Shown: positions 9,108-18,485, counted from the stretch's first letter. The stretch is 64,000 bases of DNA from Chloroflexi bacterium CFX4 (GCA_021404685.1 QWHC01000021.1:1-64000); one strand, 5' to 3'. Notes: generated by a model not told the origin, from the sequence alone. A program made the numbers and translations.

Positions 9108-9622
9108 AACTGCATGATCTGAAGCCCGATAAGGGCGCACACAAGCGCAAGCGCCGCGTTGGGCGCGGCATTTCTGCTGGGCAAGGCAAGACGGCGGGGC
9201 GCGGTCAGAAAGGGCAAGCAGCCCGCACCGGTGGCGTGAAGGCGCCTTACTTTGAAGGCGGTCAGTTGCCGTTGGTGCGTCGCTTACCGTTCAAGCGTGG
9301 CTTTACCAACCTGTTCAAGATTTACTATCAAGAGGTAAACCTTGAGGCAGTGGCAGAAGCGTTCCCGAAAGGCGGCTTGGTCACACCCAGCAAGTTGCTA
9401 GAGGTTGGCTTGATTGATAATCTTGAGCAGCCTGTTGTCATTTTGGGCATGGGTGAGCTAGCCGCCAAGACCGATGTTAAAGCGCACCGCTTTTCAAAGA
9501 GCGCCCGCGCCAAGATCGAAGCGGCAGGCGGCACAGCCAGCGAGATGAAGCTGCTGCTACGCGGCGCACACGCCACGATTAAGCTGCTGCCCAAAGATCG
9601 CCGCCCGAAATACGAAGAATAG
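9104..9622 (+). CDS. rplO: 50S ribosomal protein L15 (uL15)
   Basis: L15 is a late assembly protein of the 50S subunit. The 172-aa product begins MKLHDLKPDKGAHKRKRRVGRG and has GKTAGRGQKGQAAR, YFEGGQLPLVRRLPFKRGF and a C-terminal AGGTASEM segment. It is about 20-25 residues longer at the C-terminus than E. coli L15. A strong hairpin follows the stop. Confidence 0.96.
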   Translation: MKLHDLKPDKGAHKRKRRVGRGISAGQGKTAGRGQKGQAARTGGVKAPYFEGGQLPLVRRLPFKRGFTNLFKIYYQEVNLEAVAEAFPKGGLVTPSKLLEVGLIDNLEQPVVILGMGELAAKTDVKAHRFSKSARAKIEAAGGTASEMKLLLRGAHATIKLLPKDRRPKYEE

Positions 9623-9627
9623 AGGCA

Positions 9628-9645
9628 GGCACGGTTCGCCGTGCC
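9628..9645 (+). promoter_or_regulatory. UUCG-capped hairpin between rplO and secY
   Basis: GGCACGG-TTCG-CCGTGCC is a perfect 7-bp stem closed by a UUCG-type tetraloop. It is followed by TTGCTT, a weak T-rich tail. It could attenuate transcription or stabilise the upstream ribosomal mRNA so that secY is expressed below the ribosomal genes. The structure is seen; the role is inferred. Confidence 0.55.
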
Positions 9646-9684
9646 TTGCTTAATCCTTAGCCATTCTGATTAGAGGACGATTCC

Positions 9685-11010
9685 ATGCAGTTGTTAGAAG
9701 CAGTTCGCAATGCTATTCGGCTGCCCGATCTACGCAACAAGATTCTGTTCACGATCTTCATCCTGATGGTCTATCAGTTTGCCACGCATATCCCGGTGCC
9801 GGGCGTGAACCGTGAGGCACTGCGCGGCTTGCTGGATGAAGGCGCGGGCGCGGGCTTCATTCAGGTGTTAAACCTGCTCTCTGGCGGCGCGGTGACCAAT
9901 TTCAGCGTGCTGGCGAACGGCGTTTATCCCTACATCACCGCCCAGATCATCCTGCAACTGCTCACCGGCGTCATTCCGCGCCTAGAGCAAATCTCCAAAG
10001 AGCCGGGTGGCCGTGAAAAGATCAATCAGTACACCTACTATTTGGCGATCCCAATGGCGCTGCTGCAATCGGTCGGGCAGATCAACATCATGCAGAGCTT
10101 CACCAACACGCCGATTATTCCCGGCTACAGCGTGAACTTCTTGCTGACCGTGCAGGTGCTAACCACTATGACGGCTGGCACCATGTTTGCGATCTGGCTG
10201 GGCAATTTGATCACCGATGAGGGCATTGGCAACGGTATCTCGATGATCATCTTCGGCGGCATTGTGGCGCAAGCACCGCGCAGCTTGGGCATCTTGCTGG
10301 GTGATGAGGAGTGGTGGCTCTTTAACATTATCGCCTTCGTGCTGCTGACCATCGTCACCGTGATCGCCATTGTGATCATTCAGGAAGGCGCACGGCGCAT
10401 CCCGGTCCAGTATGGCAAGCGCGTGCGCGGGCAGAAACAGTACGGCGGCGGCTCAACGCACATTCCGCTCAAGGTGAACGCCGTCGGCATGATTCCGCTG
10501 ATCTTCGCACAGGCAATCGTCACCTTTCCGGCGGTCATTGGCGGCATTTTCTTCGCCAACACGCCCTTTGGCAACTGGCTGCGGGATACGTTCGGCACGC
10601 GCAGCGGCTTCTGGTACTGGTTCTTTGAATTCCTGCTGGTGGTCGGCTTCACTTACTTCTACACTGATGTCATGATTCAGCAGCAAAACCTTGCCGAAAA
10701 CTTGCAGCGGCAAGGCGGCTTCATTCCCGGCATCCGCCCCGGTAAGCGCACGCAGGACTACATCACAAAAGTGACGCGCCGCATCACCTTTGCAGGTGCG
10801 ATGTTCTTGGGCATTGCCGCTGTGACGCCCGGCTTGATGATCATCGTGGACTACATCTTAACAGGGCGCACCGACGTAACACGCGGTAGCAATCCCGCGC
10901 TTGTCATCGGCTCAGCCGGCTTGATCATCGTGGTTGGCGTTGTTGTGGATACCATGCGCCAGCTTGAATCACAACTAGTCATGCGCAACTACGAAGGCTT
11001 CATGCGCTAA
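9685..11010 (+). CDS. secY: Preprotein translocase subunit SecY
   Basis: SecY is the pore of the Sec translocon in the cytoplasmic membrane. The 441-aa protein has about ten hydrophobic segments. It shows the family motifs VPGVNREALR, GVYPYITAQIILQLLTGVIP, GGSTHIPLKVNAVGMIPLIFA and, near the end, the cytoplasmic loop NLQRQGGFIPGIRPGKRT. Its place after rplO and before adk and map is canonical. GAGGACGA serves as the ribosome-binding site. Confidence 0.97.
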   Translation: MQLLEAVRNAIRLPDLRNKILFTIFILMVYQFATHIPVPGVNREALRGLLDEGAGAGFIQVLNLLSGGAVTNFSVLANGVYPYITAQIILQLLTGVIPRLEQISKEPGGREKINQYTYYLAIPMALLQSVGQINIMQSFTNTPIIPGYSVNFLLTVQVLTTMTAGTMFAIWLGNLITDEGIGNGISMIIFGGIVAQAPRSLGILLGDEEWWLFNIIAFVLLTIVTVIAIVIIQEGARRIPVQYGKRVRGQKQYGGGSTHIPLKVNAVGMIPLIFAQAIVTFPAVIGGIFFANTPFGNWLRDTFGTRSGFWYWFFEFLLVVGFTYFYTDVMIQQQNLAENLQRQGGFIPGIRPGKRTQDYITKVTRRITFAGAMFLGIAAVTPGLMIIVDYILTGRTDVTRGSNPALVIGSAGLIIVVGVVVDTMRQLESQLVMRNYEGFMR

Positions 11011-11023
11011 GGCGTATAACCGC

Positions 11024-11689
11024 ATGGCTACTTATATCGTTTTGATGGGAATGCAAGGCGCGGGCAAAGGCACACAAGCTGCTGCCCTTTCGCAAAAGCT
11101 CAGCCTACCACACATCACGACGGGTGGGCTGTTCCGCGCTATGGACGGGCAGGATTCCGATCTTGCCCGTGAAATTCAGGCGATCATGGCGCGTGGTGAC
11201 CTCGTCCCAGATGCCACCACCATTGAAGTGGTGCGCCAACGCCTTACCAAGCCCGATGCTGCCAACGGCGCCATCTTTGATGGTTTTCCGCGCACACTGC
11301 CACAGGCAGAAGCGCTCGATCACCTCCTGGCGGAACTGGGCAGCCGTGTTGCGTTGGTGCCGTTGCTCACGCTGGATCGCCAAGAGGCGATTGAGCGCAT
11401 CTCGGCACGTTGGGAATGCACGCTCGATCCAACGCATGTCTATAACCTGAACACGAATCCGCCGAAGGTTGCAGGCATTTGCGATATTGACGGCGCGCCG
11501 CTGCGCCAACGCCCTGACGATACGCCAGAGGCAGCCGCCAAACGTATTGATACCTTCTTTGAAAAGACTGCGCCGCTGCTCGATTATTATCGTGCGCGTG
11601 GTCTCGTGCATGAGGTGAACGCCGCACAGCCGATTGAAGCAGTTTCGGCGGCGCTCTTTCACCTGATTGAGGTAAGCAAAAACGCATGA
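11024..11689 (+). CDS. adk: Adenylate kinase
   Basis: This enzyme converts ATP and AMP to two ADP. The 221-aa product has a P-loop MGMQGAGKGTQ (Gln where Pro is common), the AMP-binding IFDGFPRT, and a long LID domain at about residues 125-165. The LID zinc site is altered: the expected C-x2-C...C-x2-D reads C-x2-D...C-x2-D with one extra residue between the pairs, so zinc binding is doubtful. It overlaps map by 4 bp. Confidence 0.95.
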   Translation: MATYIVLMGMQGAGKGTQAAALSQKLSLPHITTGGLFRAMDGQDSDLAREIQAIMARGDLVPDATTIEVVRQRLTKPDAANGAIFDGFPRTLPQAEALDHLLAELGSRVALVPLLTLDRQEAIERISARWECTLDPTHVYNLNTNPPKVAGICDIDGAPLRQRPDDTPEAAAKRIDTFFEKTAPLLDYYRARGLVHEVNAAQPIEAVSAALFHLIEVSKNA

Positions 11690-12468
11690 TTCGGTTGAAG
11701 ACGGCAGAGGAATTGTTGATTATGCGTGCAGCGGGACGCATCGTGGCAGCCGCGCACGCCGAAGCACGTGCTATCGTCAAGCCCGGCATCACCACTGCAC
11801 AGATCAACGAAGTGGTAGACCGCACCATTCGTAAGCATGGTGCTATTCCAACCTTCATTGGCTATCCGCCCGGCGGTGAGCATCCTTTCCCTGCCGCAAC
11901 AACGGTCTCGGTCAACAGCGAGTTGGTGCATGGTATCCCTAGCCCGCACCGCGTGCTGCAAGAAGGTGATATCGTCAGCATAGACTGCGCGGCAACCTAT
12001 AAGGGCTTTGTGGCAGATGGCGGCTTCACAATGGGCGTTGGCAAAATCTCGGCGCAAGCGCAGCGGCTGATCGAAATTGGTGAGGAAGCACTGCGCGTTG
12101 GCATTCAAGCCTCTGTGGCGGGCAACGAAACACGCGATGTTGCTATGGCGATTCAGGCGTATGCCGAACGGCAAGGGTGCAGCGTGATTCGGGAATATAC
12201 CGGGCATGGGGTTGGGCGCGCCATGCACGAAGAGCCACAAATGCCGAATTGGTGGCCCCGCGGACGCAAACAGCGCGCTTGGCGCAGCTATCCGCTGCAA
12301 CCCGGCATGACCTTTGCCCTAGAGCCGATGATCAGCTTGGGCAGCCCGCAAACACAGGTGCTGGATGACCACTGGACGGTCATCATGGCAGATGGTGCGC
12401 TCTGCACCTGGGCAGAACACACCATCGCCGTGACCGATGGCGAGCCGCTGATCTTGACTCTGCCCTAA
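11686..12468 (+). CDS. map: Type I methionine aminopeptidase
   Basis: The enzyme removes N-terminal Met from nascent proteins using two metal ions. The 260-aa sequence keeps all five metal ligands: Asp in VSIDCA, Asp eleven residues later in VADGGF, His in GHGVGRAMHEEP, Glu in FALEPM, and Glu in WAEHTIAVT. The start overlaps the adk stop (ATGA). infA and rpmJ, often found right after map, are not in the 67 bp before rpsM. Confidence 0.96.
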   Translation: MIRLKTAEELLIMRAAGRIVAAAHAEARAIVKPGITTAQINEVVDRTIRKHGAIPTFIGYPPGGEHPFPAATTVSVNSELVHGIPSPHRVLQEGDIVSIDCAATYKGFVADGGFTMGVGKISAQAQRLIEIGEEALRVGIQASVAGNETRDVAMAIQAYAERQGCSVIREYTGHGVGRAMHEEPQMPNWWPRGRKQRAWRSYPLQPGMTFALEPMISLGSPQTQVLDDHWTVIMADGALCTWAEHTIAVTDGEPLILTLP

Positions 12469-12535
12469 GCGCGCCAAATGTGAGAAAATAGCGCCTATCA
12501 GTTCAGTTAAGAACACTCAGTAAGCAGGAGTTGGT

Positions 12536-12922
12536 ATGGCACGTATTGAAGGTGTAGACCTGCCGCGTGAAAAGCGCGTCGAGATCGCCCTAACCTATAT
12601 TTATGGCATTGGCAGACCGCGCAGCAAGGAAATTTTGGAAGCAACCAAAGTTGATCCCAACAAGCGCGTGCGCGACCTGACCGAGTCTGAAGTGACGTTG
12701 CTGCGCGATGCGATCAGCAATTACCGTGTGGAAGGTGAGCTGCGCCGCGAAGTGCAGTTGAACATCAAGCGCCTGATCGAGATCGGCAGCTACCGTGGGC
12801 TGCGCCACCGCCGCAGCTTGCCTGTGCGCGGGCAGCGCACCAAGACCAACGCACGCACCAAGCGCGGCCCCAAAAAGACTGTGGCAGGGCGTGGGCGTCG
12901 GCGTGGTGCAAAGAAGAAGTAA
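12536..12922 (+). CDS. rpsM: 30S ribosomal protein S13 (uS13)
   Basis: S13 is a 30S head protein contacting the P-site tRNA and 50S bridges. The 128-aa protein opens [26 protein letters not shown] and ends with the basic tail [19 protein letters not shown] and a Lys/Arg-rich terminus. CAGGAG precedes the start at good spacing. A 140-bp gap with a promoter-like site separates it from rpsK. Confidence 0.97.
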   Translation: MARIEGVDLPREKRVEIALTYIYGIGRPRSKEILEATKVDPNKRVRDLTESEVTLLRDAISNYRVEGELRREVQLNIKRLIEIGSYRGLRHRRSLPVRGQRTKTNARTKRGPKKTVAGRGRRRGAKKK

Positions 12923-13005
12923 TGCAGGTGCAGGGCGCGTTAGTAATGCAGCGCGCCACACTTTGCCTAACACAGAAACCTTGCCTATACAAGGCGTGTT
13001 GATTC

Positions 13006-13014
13006 TGCTACAAT
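13006..13014 (+). promoter_or_regulatory. Possible extended -10 promoter upstream of rpsK
   Basis: TGCTACAAT fits an extended -10 element (TGn followed by TACAAT) about 50 bp before the rpsK start, in the longest gap of the alpha cluster. No good -35 hexamer lies at 16-18 bp. It may be an internal promoter for rpsK-rpsD-rpoA. The call rests on motif resemblance only. Confidence 0.35.
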
Positions 13015-13062
13015 GATCTATCGCACAGGCGCTATGCCTGCGACTAAATGGAGTAGAGACGG

Positions 13063-13479
13063 ATGGGAAAATCAGGCGGCGCAGCGCCACGTCGCGGTGG
13101 GCGACGCGCCACAGTTAAGAAGGTAAAGCGCAATATTCCCTATGGGCAAGCGCATATTCACGCGACGTTCAATAACACGATTGTCTCGATGACCGATCAG
13201 CAGGGCAATGTGATCTGCTGGGCAAGCGCTGGCACCTCTGGCTTTAAGGGCAGCCGTAAAAGCACGCCCTACGCCGCACGGATGGCAGCACAGCAGGCAA
13301 GCGATGCCGCCAAAGAGCAGGGAATGCAGGAAGTGGACGTTTTCGTGAAGGGTCCCGGCCCTGGACGTGAGTCGGCAATCCGCGCCATTCAGGCAAGCGG
13401 CTTGCGCGTGCGCTCCATCGCCGATGTGACGCCTGTGCCGCACAACGGCGTGCGTCCACCTAAGAAGCGCCGCGTTTAA
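13063..13479 (+). CDS. rpsK: 30S ribosomal protein S11 (uS11)
   Basis: S11 is in the 30S platform near the E-site mRNA. The 138-aa product has a basic N-terminus, then [54 protein letters not shown] and the C-terminal [18 protein letters not shown]. All are canonical. GGAGTAGAG lies upstream. rpsD follows about 100 bp later. Confidence 0.97.
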   Translation: MGKSGGAAPRRGGRRATVKKVKRNIPYGQAHIHATFNNTIVSMTDQQGNVICWASAGTSGFKGSRKSTPYAARMAAQQASDAAKEQGMQEVDVFVKGPGPGRESAIRAIQASGLRVRSIADVTPVPHNGVRPPKKRRV

Positions 13480-13582
13480 GCAGCGCCCTATCGTTTTCAC
13501 AAGCATGTTTCGTTTCGCACACATTTAGGTGTAAACACACGGCGCGCAGCAGCGCCCTTTGTGTGGAGGAAGCCAAGAGGTT

Positions 13583-14233
13583 ATGGCAAGATATACCGGT
13601 CCCGTTTGTAAGTTGTGTCGCCGTGAGGGCGAAAAGCTATTCCTGAAGGGCGCACGTTGCATGTCGCCCAAGTGTGCTGTGGAAAAGCGTGGCTATCCGC
13701 CCGGTCAACACGGCAAAGAAGCCTCGTTCCGCCGCGGGCGCACCTCAGACTATAACGCGCAATTGCGCGAAAAACAGAAGGCGCGCCGCATTTATGGCGT
13801 CCTGGAGCGCCAATTCCGCCGCTATTTCGCGGAAGCCTCGCGCCGTTTAGGTCCAACGGGTGGCAATCTGTTGGTGCTGCTTGAGACACGCCTCGACAAT
13901 GTGATTTATCGGCTTGGGCTGGCGGATTCACGCGCTCATGCCCGTCAGTTGGTCAGCCATGCTCACTTTGATGTGAATGGCGTGCCAACCAACATTGCGT
14001 CTTATGGTCTGCGCGCCGGTGATCAGATCACCCTGCACGGCAGCAGCCGCAACCTACGCTACTTCCGCGAGATTCGCGCCTACATGGAGCAGCGTCCATC
14101 CGCACCGGATTGGCTCTCGCTGGAATTCGGCGGCGATGGCACGCTGACCGCCACTGTGAAGCGCGTGCCAGATCGCGGCGAGATTGATTTGCCGTTGAAC
14201 GAACAATTGATCGTTGAGTACTACTCGCGTTAA
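13583..14233 (+). CDS. rpsD: 30S ribosomal protein S4 (uS4)
   Basis: S4 is a primary 16S rRNA binder. The frame opens at 13559, but ATG 13583 gives the standard MARYTGPVCKLCRREG start, with GGAGG and AAGAGG purine tracts just upstream; the product is 216 aa. A four-cysteine zinc site (C9, C12, C26, C31) marks the zinc-containing form. The S4 RNA-binding domain is seen in RLDNVIYRLGLADSRAHARQLVSHAHF. Confidence 0.97.
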   Translation: MARYTGPVCKLCRREGEKLFLKGARCMSPKCAVEKRGYPPGQHGKEASFRRGRTSDYNAQLREKQKARRIYGVLERQFRRYFAEASRRLGPTGGNLLVLLETRLDNVIYRLGLADSRAHARQLVSHAHFDVNGVPTNIASYGLRAGDQITLHGSSRNLRYFREIRAYMEQRPSAPDWLSLEFGGDGTLTATVKRVPDRGEIDLPLNEQLIVEYYSR

Positions 14234-14251
14234 GCCGTAGCCAATTCAGTT

Positions 14252-14275
14252 GGGCGATCCAATCTGTGATCGCCC
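14252..14275 (+). promoter_or_regulatory. Hairpin in the rpsD-rpoA gap
   Basis: GGGCGATC and GATCGCCC form a perfect 8-bp stem with an 8-nt loop just before the rpoA Shine-Dalgarno. There is no T-run, so termination is unlikely. It could affect rpoA translation or mRNA processing; that is inference. Confidence 0.45.
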
Positions 14276-14289
14276 TGCTAGGAGGAACT

Positions 14290-15288
14290 GTGACCATTAA
14301 TCCGCTGGTGCTGCCCAAAATCGAAAGCGATGCCAGTTCGCGCAACTACGGGCGTTTCATCATCAGCCCGTTAGAAAGCGGCTACGGAGTCACGCTGGGG
14401 AATGCGCTGCGCCGTGTGCTGCTCTCATCTTTGCCGGGTGCGGCTGTCACCTCGATCAGCCTCTCAGGCGTCTCGCACGAGTTTTCCGCCGTGCCAAACG
14501 TCCGTGAGGATATGATGCAGGTCATCCTCAATGTGAAGCAGCTTCGCGTGCGCTTAGTAGATACCCAGACGGCACGCTTGCGCCTTGAAGTGCGCGGCGA
14601 AGGCACCGTGACGGCGGGAGATATTGTCTATCCGCCTGAAATTGAGATCATCAATCCCGATCTTTACCTGTTCACGGTCGACTCTGAGAACGCGCAGCTT
14701 GAGATGGAGATCAACGTCACAACTGGGCGCGGCTACAGCCCTGCTGAGGAACGCGGACGGCTGCCCATTGGCGAACTGCCGGTGGATGCTATCTTCAGCC
14801 CAATCAAGCGCGTCCACTTTGACGTGGATCGGGCGCGTGTTGGGCAGCGCACCAACTATGATAAGCTCATCTTGGAAATCTGGACGGACGGCTCCATCCG
14901 TCCGGGCGAGGCGATGAGCCAAGCCGCGCACATCCTGATGAACCACTTGGCAATTGTGGCAGGCGTGGATGTTGACCGTGTAGCGGTCGTTAGCGCTGAG
15001 GCTGAAAAGGTGAGCGATAGCAAGCCTTGGGATGAAGAGAAGTTCAATACGCCGATTGAGGTGCTAGACCTGAGCGTGCGCGTCTTTAACTCGCTGAAGC
15101 GCACGGGCATCACCACAGTGGGCGAAGTGCTGGAGATGTTGGATCGCGGCACCGATGCGATGCTGGCAATCCGCAACTTTGGCGAAAAATCGTTGGATGA
15201 GCTGGTGCAGCGGCTGCGCGAGAAGCAGTTTATCTCACCCGATCACCAGATCAATATTCCATCAAGCAGTGAATCGTCGGCGCAGTAA
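14290..15288 (+). CDS. rpoA: DNA-directed RNA polymerase subunit alpha
   Basis: Alpha dimerises to nucleate RNA polymerase and its C-terminal domain binds UP elements and activators. The start is a GTG at 14290 preceded by AGGAGGA at ideal spacing. An upstream ATG at 14266 would place that Shine-Dalgarno inside the gene. The product is 332 aa. The N-terminal domain has ESGYGVTLGNALRRVLLSSLPGAAV in which the LGNALRR motif is typical. The C-terminal domain has VRVFNSLKRTGITTVGEV. Confidence 0.97.
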   Translation: MTINPLVLPKIESDASSRNYGRFIISPLESGYGVTLGNALRRVLLSSLPGAAVTSISLSGVSHEFSAVPNVREDMMQVILNVKQLRVRLVDTQTARLRLEVRGEGTVTAGDIVYPPEIEIINPDLYLFTVDSENAQLEMEINVTTGRGYSPAEERGRLPIGELPVDAIFSPIKRVHFDVDRARVGQRTNYDKLILEIWTDGSIRPGEAMSQAAHILMNHLAIVAGVDVDRVAVVSAEAEKVSDSKPWDEEKFNTPIEVLDLSVRVFNSLKRTGITTVGEVLEMLDRGTDAMLAIRNFGEKSLDELVQRLREKQFISPDHQINIPSSSESSAQ

Positions 15289-15306
15289 GCGCATACGGAG
15301 GGAACT

Positions 15307-15783
15307 ATGCGACACCGCATTGCCGGTAAGCAACTCGGACGCAGTGTCGGTCAGCGGAATGCGCTGCGCCGTACCTTGCTGACGCAGTTGTTTCAACACG
15401 AACGGATCAAGACCACTCGCGCTAAGGCACAGGCAATCCGTGCCGAAGCGGAGCGCATGATCACCAAAGCCAAGCGCGGCTTGGCACATCCTGACCCTGC
15501 CTACGGCATTTTTGTGCGCCGCCTGTTGGTTGGGCGCTTGGATAGCAAGGCTGTGGTCAAGAAGCTCTTTGACGAAATCGCACCACGCTACGCTGAGCGT
15601 CCCGGTGGCTACACCCGCGTTTACCGCTTGGGAATGCGAAAAGGCGATGCGGCAGAGATGGTCATCTTGGAATTGGTTGACCGCCCAACTGAGGCGAAGG
15701 GTGATGCCAATGCACGGCGTGGCTTGCTAGGGCGTTTGCGCGGCAATCGTCCTGCCCGCCCCAAAGCACAGGGCGGCAGTTAG
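15307..15783 (+). CDS. rplQ: 50S ribosomal protein L17 (bL17) with C-terminal extension
   Basis: L17 lies near the tunnel exit. The 158-aa protein has the conserved N-terminus MRHRIAGKQLGRSVGQRNALRR with LLTQLFQHERIKTT, and GGYTRVYRLGMRKGDAAEMVILEL. A basic Ala/Arg/Gly-rich tail of about 35 residues extends beyond the roughly 115-130 aa core. It comes after rpoA, as usual, and a GGAGGGAA site precedes it. Confidence 0.96.
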   Translation: MRHRIAGKQLGRSVGQRNALRRTLLTQLFQHERIKTTRAKAQAIRAEAERMITKAKRGLAHPDPAYGIFVRRLLVGRLDSKAVVKKLFDEIAPRYAERPGGYTRVYRLGMRKGDAAEMVILELVDRPTEAKGDANARRGLLGRLRGNRPARPKAQGGS

Positions 15784-15798
15784 CCGCGTGGTGGCTGC

Positions 15799-16641
15799 GT
15801 GGCACGCTACCGTGCTGTCATCGCCTATGAGGGCAGCGCTTATCACGGCTTTCAGCGCTTGCGCGGAGCAGCCGCCGCGCCGACTGTTCAAGGCGCGCTT
15901 GAAGCAGCTTTAGCGCGCCTGACAGGGCAAGCGGTAGCGATTGTTGCCGCCGGGCGGACGGATAGCGGCGTTCATGCCAGCGGGCAGGTCATCGCCTTTG
16001 ATTTGGTGTGGCAGCACAGCGAGACGGCGCTGCAAAATGCTTTGAACGCGCTGCTGCCTGATGATATTGCCGTGCTGCACCTTGCCCTTGCTGCGGATGA
16101 TTTTCATCCGCGCTATCAGGCGGCAGCGCGCACCTATGAGTATCGCGCCTATTTCGCGGCAGTGCGCCAGCCCTTATTGGCGCGCAAGCATTGGCGCATT
16201 GCGCCGCCTTGCGATCTAGCGCTGATGAACAGTGCCGCTGCGCTGCTGGTTGGTCAACATGATTTCGCCAGTTTCGGCACGCCGCCACTTGGCGAACGTG
16301 GCACGACGCAGCGCACAGTTTTCGCAGCGGCATGGCAGGCACTGCCCGATCAGTTCGGTGTGCCGTGTGCGGTCTTCCGCATCACAGCCGATGCCTTTCT
16401 CTACCGCATGGTGCGTGCGATTGTGGGCAGTTTGGCAGCCGTTGGGCAAGGTAAACTGCGCCTCGCCGCCTTTGAGGCAGCTTTTCGCGCAGCGGATCGC
16501 TCAGCCATTCGGCAGTTAGCGCCGCCGCACGGCTTAACCTTGACTGAAGTAACTTTTAGAGAAACGAACGCAGACAGCAAGCGGGAAAACGCCCGCTGGA
16601 GTGCAGAAGATGAGATACAAGACCTACACACCTACCCTTGA
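15799..16641 (+). CDS. truA: tRNA pseudouridine(38-40) synthase TruA
   Basis: TruA isomerises uridines 38-40 in the tRNA anticodon arm. The 280-aa product has the catalytic Asp in [15 protein letters not shown] and the motif [18 protein letters not shown] near the C-terminus. A GTG start is used; the Shine-Dalgarno is weak. Its last 32 bp overlap the start of rplM in another frame. Placement between rplQ and rplM is common in bacteria. Confidence 0.95.
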   Translation: MARYRAVIAYEGSAYHGFQRLRGAAAAPTVQGALEAALARLTGQAVAIVAAGRTDSGVHASGQVIAFDLVWQHSETALQNALNALLPDDIAVLHLALAADDFHPRYQAAARTYEYRAYFAAVRQPLLARKHWRIAPPCDLALMNSAAALLVGQHDFASFGTPPLGERGTTQRTVFAAAWQALPDQFGVPCAVFRITADAFLYRMVRAIVGSLAAVGQGKLRLAAFEAAFRAADRSAIRQLAPPHGLTLTEVTFRETNADSKRENARWSAEDEIQDLHTYP

Positions 16642-17068
16642 GAGCGCTGCCAGTGAGCGCAAATGGTATGTAGTGGATGCGACAGATGCGATCTTGGGGC
16701 GTTTGGCGGCTCGCATTGCTGCGGTGCTGCGCGGTAAGCACAAGACCACTTTCGCGCCACACATTGATAGTGGCGACTATGTGATCGTCATCAACGCCGA
16801 CAAAGTGCGTGTGACCGAAGATCGCCTTGATACCAAATTTTACTATCGCCATTCACAGTTTCCGGGCGGCTTTCGGCAGACGCCACTGCGCGAGATGCTT
16901 GCCAAGCACCCAGACCGTGTTATCGAGATCGCGGTGAAGGGCATGTTGCCGCATAACCGCTTGGGGCGCCAAATGGCAAAGAAGCTGAAAGTTTACGCGG
17001 GCAGCACGCACCCACACGGCGCACAACTGCCGCAGGTTCTGGATATTTCTGAGGTGAAGAAGGCATGA
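16610..17068 (+). CDS. rplM: 50S ribosomal protein L13 (uL13)
   Basis: L13 is an early-assembly 50S protein. A GTG at 16601 is in frame, but ATG 16610 has CTGGAG about 8 nt upstream and gives [19 protein letters not shown], a natural start; the length is 152 aa. [29 protein letters not shown] and [28 protein letters not shown] appear in order and are diagnostic. It overlaps rpsI by 4 bp. Confidence 0.96.
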   Translation: MRYKTYTPTLESAASERKWYVVDATDAILGRLAARIAAVLRGKHKTTFAPHIDSGDYVIVINADKVRVTEDRLDTKFYYRHSQFPGGFRQTPLREMLAKHPDRVIEIAVKGMLPHNRLGRQMAKKLKVYAGSTHPHGAQLPQVLDISEVKKA

Positions 17069-17463
17069 GTGGCAGACAATACGTAGAAGGCATTGGGCGG
17101 CGCAAGGAAGCCAGCGCCCGCGTCCGCCTTTATCCCGGCGGCACCGGTGAGGTCATCATCAACGATAAGCAGGGCGGCGAATATCTGCCGCGCTTGGGCG
17201 ATTTGGACGCAGCCTTGATGCCGCTGCGCATCTGCGGCATGGAAGGCAGCCTTGATATGACTGTCAAGGTGCAGGGCGGCGGCATTACAGGGCAAACTGG
17301 CGCCATCCAGCTTGGCGTGGCGCGTGCTATCCTCAAGATTGACCCTGAAAAACGCTCGACGCTGCGGCAAGCAGGCTTCCTCACACGCGATCCGCGTGCG
17401 AAGGAACGTAAGAAGCCCGGTTTGCGCCGCGCACGCAAGGCACCAACCTACACCAAACGCTAA
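17065..17463 (+). CDS. rpsI: 30S ribosomal protein S9 (uS9)
   Basis: S9 contacts the P-site tRNA with its C-terminal tail. The 132-aa protein starts near [23 protein letters not shown] and ends with [25 protein letters not shown] in which the terminal TKR is the expected -KR end. The L13-S9 pair closes the ribosomal array. The start overlaps the rplM stop (ATGA). Confidence 0.97.
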   Translation: MSGRQYVEGIGRRKEASARVRLYPGGTGEVIINDKQGGEYLPRLGDLDAALMPLRICGMEGSLDMTVKVQGGGITGQTGAIQLGVARAILKIDPEKRSTLRQAGFLTRDPRAKERKKPGLRRARKAPTYTKR

Positions 17464-17488
17464 AGCCACGCGCTACGCACGGCTTTTT

Positions 17489-17532
17489 AAAACGGCTCAT
17501 CGGCTGTCTAGGCAGTTGATGAGCCGTTTTTT
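17489..17532 (+). terminator. Bidirectional intrinsic terminator after rpsI
   Basis: A perfect 13-bp stem (AAAACGGCTCATC with GATGAGCCGTTTT) has a 16-nt loop and is followed by T's on both strands. It can end both the rpsI transcript and the convergent LGFP gene. A smaller AAAGCC/GGCTTT hairpin with a T-run (17462-17488) overlaps the rpsI stop. A related copy, loop included, lies at 18638-18676. Confidence 0.9.
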
Positions 17533-17576
17533 GTGCCAATACACTTGAACGTAATTGGACTACAAAAGTTAGCCTA

Positions 17577-18437
17577 TCATCGTGGTGTGAAATAGCCTGA
17601 GCAATGCCCCACAGATTTGTTGGCTTCAACCCGCTGTTGTGTACCTGTTGCGGTATTCTCAAAATAGATTGTGCCAGCATTTCCTGCACGATCTACTAAC
17701 GAAACACGCCTGGGGATTAAATAGAGAAGCTGATCAGCCTTTACGTTTCTGTAGACCCGCCAATAGCATTCTCTAAGGTAACCCCATATACCAATTGCAC
17801 CATGCTTAGGCGACCAGAAGATGTCGGCGCCCTGAAAACGGCTTAAGCGCGACTCACCCCCTGCATTGGAGGCAGCCTGTTTGTGCCAATCGCTCTCATC
17901 AGTAATCGGATACCCGGCGATAGATTCGGTCGCTTTCCAACGATTGTAGAGTTCCGCAATCGCACCCCAAACACCGAATGCACCCACATCAGGATGCCAG
18001 TAAATTGACCCAAATTGAAAATGACTAACGCGCCCTTTACCATCGGGTGTTTTTAATTCATCGCTGATAGGATAACCTAGCGGGCCTTTTTCCCAGTCCA
18101 ACTTTATCCACTTGTTAGCAATTGCTCCCTGAACGATTTGAGCCTTTGTACGGCTTGAGATATAGATCATCCCGTTTTGATAGCGAGAAAAACAGCCAGC
18201 TGGAATGGTGCGCTTGTCACCAATTCCTACCGTGCTTTTGTAGTCAACTCCGCCTATGGCGAAAGGACCTTCAATCATTGCACCAAGCCACTTATTTTCT
18301 GCTGCTTTGCTTTCAAGCGCACCGCGAAAATTTCTGTTCTCGCAGCGTGTGAGCACCGCAGAAGTCAGTTGAGTAGGAAGATACAGCCAAACTATGAGCA
18401 TTAGCCCAATCATTCCCCAAATGCGTAAACGGCTCAT
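17577..18437 (-). CDS. Exported LGFP-repeat protein of unknown function
   Basis: The 286-aa product has a hydrophobic N-terminal segment (residues 7-28) that is a signal peptide or anchor. Two LGFP-like repeats follow, seen as GPLGYPISDE...GSIYWHPDVGAFGVWGAI and SIAGYPITDE...ADIFWSPKHGAIGIWG at about residues 105-215. LGFP repeats are known from cell-wall-associated and secreted proteins. Four to five cysteines may form disulfides. The gene is AT-richer than the ribosomal genes and lies between two related terminator copies, which suggests acquisition. Shine-Dalgarno AAGGA. Confidence 0.75.
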   Translation of the reverse strand: MSRLRIWGMIGLMLIVWLYLPTQLTSAVLTRCENRNFRGALESKAAENKWLGAMIEGPFAIGGVDYKSTVGIGDKRTIPAGCFSRYQNGMIYISSRTKAQIVQGAIANKWIKLDWEKGPLGYPISDELKTPDGKGRVSHFQFGSIYWHPDVGAFGVWGAIAELYNRWKATESIAGYPITDESDWHKQAASNAGGESRLSRFQGADIFWSPKHGAIGIWGYLRECYWRVYRNVKADQLLYLIPRRVSLVDRAGNAGTIYFENTATGTQQRVEANKSVGHCSGYFTPR

Positions 18438-18485
18438 GACCCATTTTCCTTATCTTTCCGCAAACTCTACATAAGAACTCAAGGC

